Part shown: in pieces, positions 23,712 through 25,330 of the stretch | How positions within the stretch are numbered: position 1 is the stretch's first letter | How the letters are laid out: each line of letters opens with the position of its first letter | NCBI GenBank assembly: GCA_050741915.1 | Contig: JBOGEX010000075.1 | Span: forward strand, 1-25,330 | Source: JACCTH01 sp050741915 | GTDB taxonomy: Bacteria; Actinomycetota; Acidimicrobiia; Spongiisociales; ZC4RG35 | Length of the DNA stretch: 25,330 nucleotides | Direction of reading: 5' to 3' | Position numbers and translations under genes: made by a program | Notes under the pieces: model-generated | Database searches by the model: none | What the model was told of the DNA's origin: nothing | The model's input: the letters and a program-made list of their open reading frames with translations, nothing else

Positions 23712-24128
23712 GTGATCCAGGCGATTCTCGACCCAAACGTCATCGTCTCCGCCCTTCTCTCGCCTGAAGGCAAACCGGCACGCAATATTGCGGGTCTACG
23801 GGGAGAGTTCGAGGAGATCGTCTCTCCGCGGCTGCTTACTGAGTTGGAAAGAGCCATGGCTTACCCCAAGCTCCGCCGCAGGGTCACATCCGAGGAGGCC
23901 GACGAGGTTGTCGAGTTGTTGGCGACCACGGCAACAATTACTGCCGACCCCGTAGGTGCGCCGTCAGTCCGCTCCTTCGATCCCGGCGACGACTACCCGA
24001 TCGCTATCGCCGCTGCCAACTCGGCCGTCCTGGTCTCAGGCGATCAACACCTGCTTGCCCCGGGCGGACAATTGCCGGTGTTCAACCCGTCAGGCTTCCT
24101 CGACTTTCTCCGTAATGAGCTGCGCTGA
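23584..24128 (+). repeat. Copy 2 of the duplicated antitoxin-tail plus PIN-toxin segment
   Basis: Direct repeat of 22228-22778 with an in-frame three-base deletion near the start of the toxin and scattered substitutions. The left end of homology falls inside the antitoxin gene, so the duplication, or a later deletion, cut the antitoxin. Confidence 0.8.
23712..24128 (+). CDS. PIN-family toxin, duplicate without an intact antitoxin
   Basis: A 138-residue paralogue of the toxin at 22356, about 70 per cent identical by eye, starting with GTG right after the stop of the truncated antitoxin. The acidic residues are kept: Asp7, Glu44, Asp93/Asp94 and Asp111. One notable change is DDYLIAL to DDYPIAI, which puts a proline in the active-site helix and could weaken the enzyme. 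With no own full antitoxin it must be neutralised by the antitoxin at 22125, be inactive, or be unexpressed. Confidence 0.82.
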   Translation: MIQAILDPNVIVSALLSPEGKPARNIAGLRGEFEEIVSPRLLTELERAMAYPKLRRRVTSEEADEVVELLATTATITADPVGAPSVRSFDPGDDYPIAIAAANSAVLVSGDQHLLAPGGQLPVFNPSGFLDFLRNELR

Positions 24129-24227
24129 GCACTACGGGCAAACAGCACGTCGCTATCGAAGCCTCTAAGGAGGGAGAGCGCGAAAGAGGGATCTGGCGTT
24201 GATCGCTTCAGCCCGTAGAACGAGGCG

Positions 24228-24704
24228 ATGAAGTCCTCACGAAGAAGATTTGGACCGCGTCGCGGACATCACGACCCCGTGCACCTCCAAGACTTGGATC
24301 CCTTGCGGATCTCGGGGTTCGCCGACGGTGTGTCGGCTGCCTTCGCTATCAACAATAGATTCAAACGTGCTCACGCCTCGGTGGCGCTCGACGAAAACGG
24401 GTTCGTGGTCGATTTCACCTGCTTCACTGCAGCTCATCACTCGATCGCTACGGCATTGGCATGGGCCGACTACCTCGCGTATAACGAATCTCGCTTCGAG
24501 TTGCTGCTGCTGATCTCGGCCAGCAAGGAAGATGTGTACACGCTGAACGAGGCAGATGTCGAGGTGTTCCGTAGCGCACAGCGGATCTGGATGGAGCGTT
24601 CAATTCCCTTGATTGATTGGCTCAAGTGCAACCGCGACGGGGTGAGGTCGATGGCGATCAGCTTGGGCATCGAGGACGGCTATGAGGTCATCCAGACCTT
24701 ATGA
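24228..24704 (+). CDS. Conserved-looking protein of unknown function
   Basis: A 158-residue soluble protein with no signal peptide or membrane segment. After a basic start (MKSSRRRFGPRRGHH), which may not be the true N-terminus, it reads like one alpha/beta domain: HASVALDENGFVVDFTCFTA, then a helix (ATALAWADYLAYN), then FELLLLISASKEDVYTLNEA, and a closing PLIDWLKCNRDGVRSMAISL. The alternation of strands and helices is convincing, but the family is not recognised; a distant RadC/JAB-like domain is only a guess. It sits between TA modules, 22 bases before the AbrB gene, and may be a cargo gene. Confidence 0.6.
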   Translation: MKSSRRRFGPRRGHHDPVHLQDLDPLRISGFADGVSAAFAINNRFKRAHASVALDENGFVVDFTCFTAAHHSIATALAWADYLAYNESRFELLLLISASKEDVYTLNEADVEVFRSAQRIWMERSIPLIDWLKCNRDGVRSMAISLGIEDGYEVIQTL

Positions 24705-24735
24705 ATGGTCATGGTATCATTTTGGTATGCATTCA
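24702..24735. promoter_or_regulatory. Repeat elements over the start of the AbrB antitoxin
   Basis: TGGTAT occurs at 24712-24717 and 24723-24728, 11 bases apart, about one helical turn. TGAATG at 24702-24707 and CATTCA at 24730-24735 form an outer inverted pair. There is no Shine-Dalgarno sequence before the ATG at 24727, so the message may be leaderless. The arrangement fits autoregulation by the AbrB-type protein. Confidence 0.4.
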
Positions 24736-24957
24736 ACCATTGATAAGGCAGGCCGACTGGTAATTCCCAAACCATTGCGAGACGCGGTTGGACTGGCGCC
24801 GGGACCAGTGGAGCTCACCCTCGATGGGGCAGGGATCCGAATCGAAGTCGCGGCTGGAAATGGAGCGACACGTCGACGTGGCCGGCTGGTGATCGAAGGG
24901 CCCCTTTCGCTGACCGACGAGGACGTCCGCTCCCTGCGGCTAGCTGACCAGAAGTGA
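24727..24957 (+). CDS. AbrB/MazE-type (SpoVT-AbrB fold) antitoxin
   Basis: This 76-residue protein has the swapped-hairpin AbrB start STIDKAGRLVIPKPLRDAVG, then PGPVELTLDGAGIRIEVAA, and a short toxin-binding tail. The ATG at 24727 is preferred over an upstream in-frame codon because the fold begins exactly there. The stop overlaps the toxin GTG (GTGA). The AbrB-with-PIN pairing is common among VapBC systems of actinobacteria. Confidence 0.9.
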   Translation: MHSTIDKAGRLVIPKPLRDAVGLAPGPVELTLDGAGIRIEVAAGNGATRRRGRLVIEGPLSLTDEDVRSLRLADQK

Positions 24958-25330
24958 GCCGAACCCCGCTGCTGGTCGACACCAGCGTGGCGGTGGCGCT
25001 GGTAGTAGCGGGACACGAGGCTCATGACCACGTCCTCGAGTTCCTCGATCGCAAGTTGCTGGGGCTGGCCGGACACGCCTGGTTCGAGACTTACTCGGTG
25101 TTGACACGTCTGCCCGCCCCTGCGCGCCGCCGACCAGCGGAGGTTGCGGAGATCCTTGGAACGAACTTTCCTGAATCGCGCTTTCTCCCGGAGGCGGCTG
25201 CCCGCCGTCTGGTCGACCGGCTGGCTGCGCTGGAAATCAGCGGCGGCGCGGTATACGACGGTCTTGTCGGAGCCACTGCGGCCCATCATCACCTCACCCT
25301 CGTCAGCCGCGACCGGCGAGCGATTGAAAC
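24954..25330 (+). CDS. vapC: PIN-domain VapC toxin (partial, cut by window end)
   Basis: The GTG at 24954 overlaps the antitoxin stop and the frame runs off the right edge after about 125 codons. PIN residues visible are Asp9 (LLVDTSVAVAL), Glu45 (AWFETYSVLTRLP), Asp102 (AVYDGLVGATA) and Asp120 (LVSRDRRA). That is nearly the whole domain; only the last few residues are missing. It is expected to be a ribonuclease controlled by the AbrB-type partner. Confidence 0.9.
   Translation, partial: MSRTPLLVDTSVAVALVVAGHEAHDHVLEFLDRKLLGLAGHAWFETYSVLTRLPAPARRRPAEVAEILGTNFPESRFLPEAAARRLVDRLAALEISGGAVYDGLVGATAAHHHLTLVSRDRRAIE

Overview
The window is high-GC bacterial DNA with tightly packed genes, GTG and TTG starts, possible leaderless genes, many toxin-antitoxin (TA) pairs, a DUF2330 protein and a very large actinobacterial-type membrane protein. 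Together these suggest an actinobacterium, perhaps an uncultured member of the Acidimicrobiia. The lineage is an inference from gene style; no rRNA or tRNA gene is present to settle it. No CRISPR array, phage gene or intact insertion sequence was seen.

Left part (1-9280). A partial membrane-anchored protein converges on a two-gene unit, a DUF2330 surface protein followed by a membrane-tethered cupredoxin, whose reading frames overlap by ATGA. A soluble terpenoid-cyclase-like alpha-alpha toroid protein runs the other way. Positions 2965-3964 are a gene graveyard: an unknown gene broken by a stop and frame changes, the tail of an alpha/beta hydrolase, and a GMC oxidoreductase reduced to its two ends. 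Next come a FitAB-type VapBC pair with a perfect 12-bp operator palindrome and a secreted two-domain protein with a Vps62/DUF946-like domain. A second decay zone (6227-7690) holds two broken lipoprotein genes and other fragments. A DEAD-box RNA helicase follows.

Middle (9281-21331). The most novel unit is a large metzincin-type zinc protease (HEIGHALGRKH) with no signal peptide and a histidine-rich tail. Six bases downstream is a 102-residue protein that is collinear, without gaps and about 40 per cent identical, with the protease's own N-terminal domain. TypA/BipA GTPase converges on it. Beyond are a frameshifted DUF2255 gene, an XRE regulator with nucleotidyltransferase pair that looks like a TA system, a RibD-C/dihydrofolate-reductase-like enzyme, and a 1653-residue polytopic membrane protein.

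Right end (21487-25330). This is a TA island with five modules in under 4 kb, all on the plus strand: Phd/RelE, RHH/PIN, Phd/RelE, a decayed duplicate of the RHH/PIN pair whose toxin frame survives, and AbrB/PIN cut by the window edge. One unknown 158-residue gene sits among them. Most modules carry a palindrome or repeat just upstream of the antitoxin, which fits antitoxin autoregulation. Frameshifts are confined to a few zones while the 4.9-kb and 2.5-kb frames are intact, so the broken genes are more likely real decay than uniform sequencing error.
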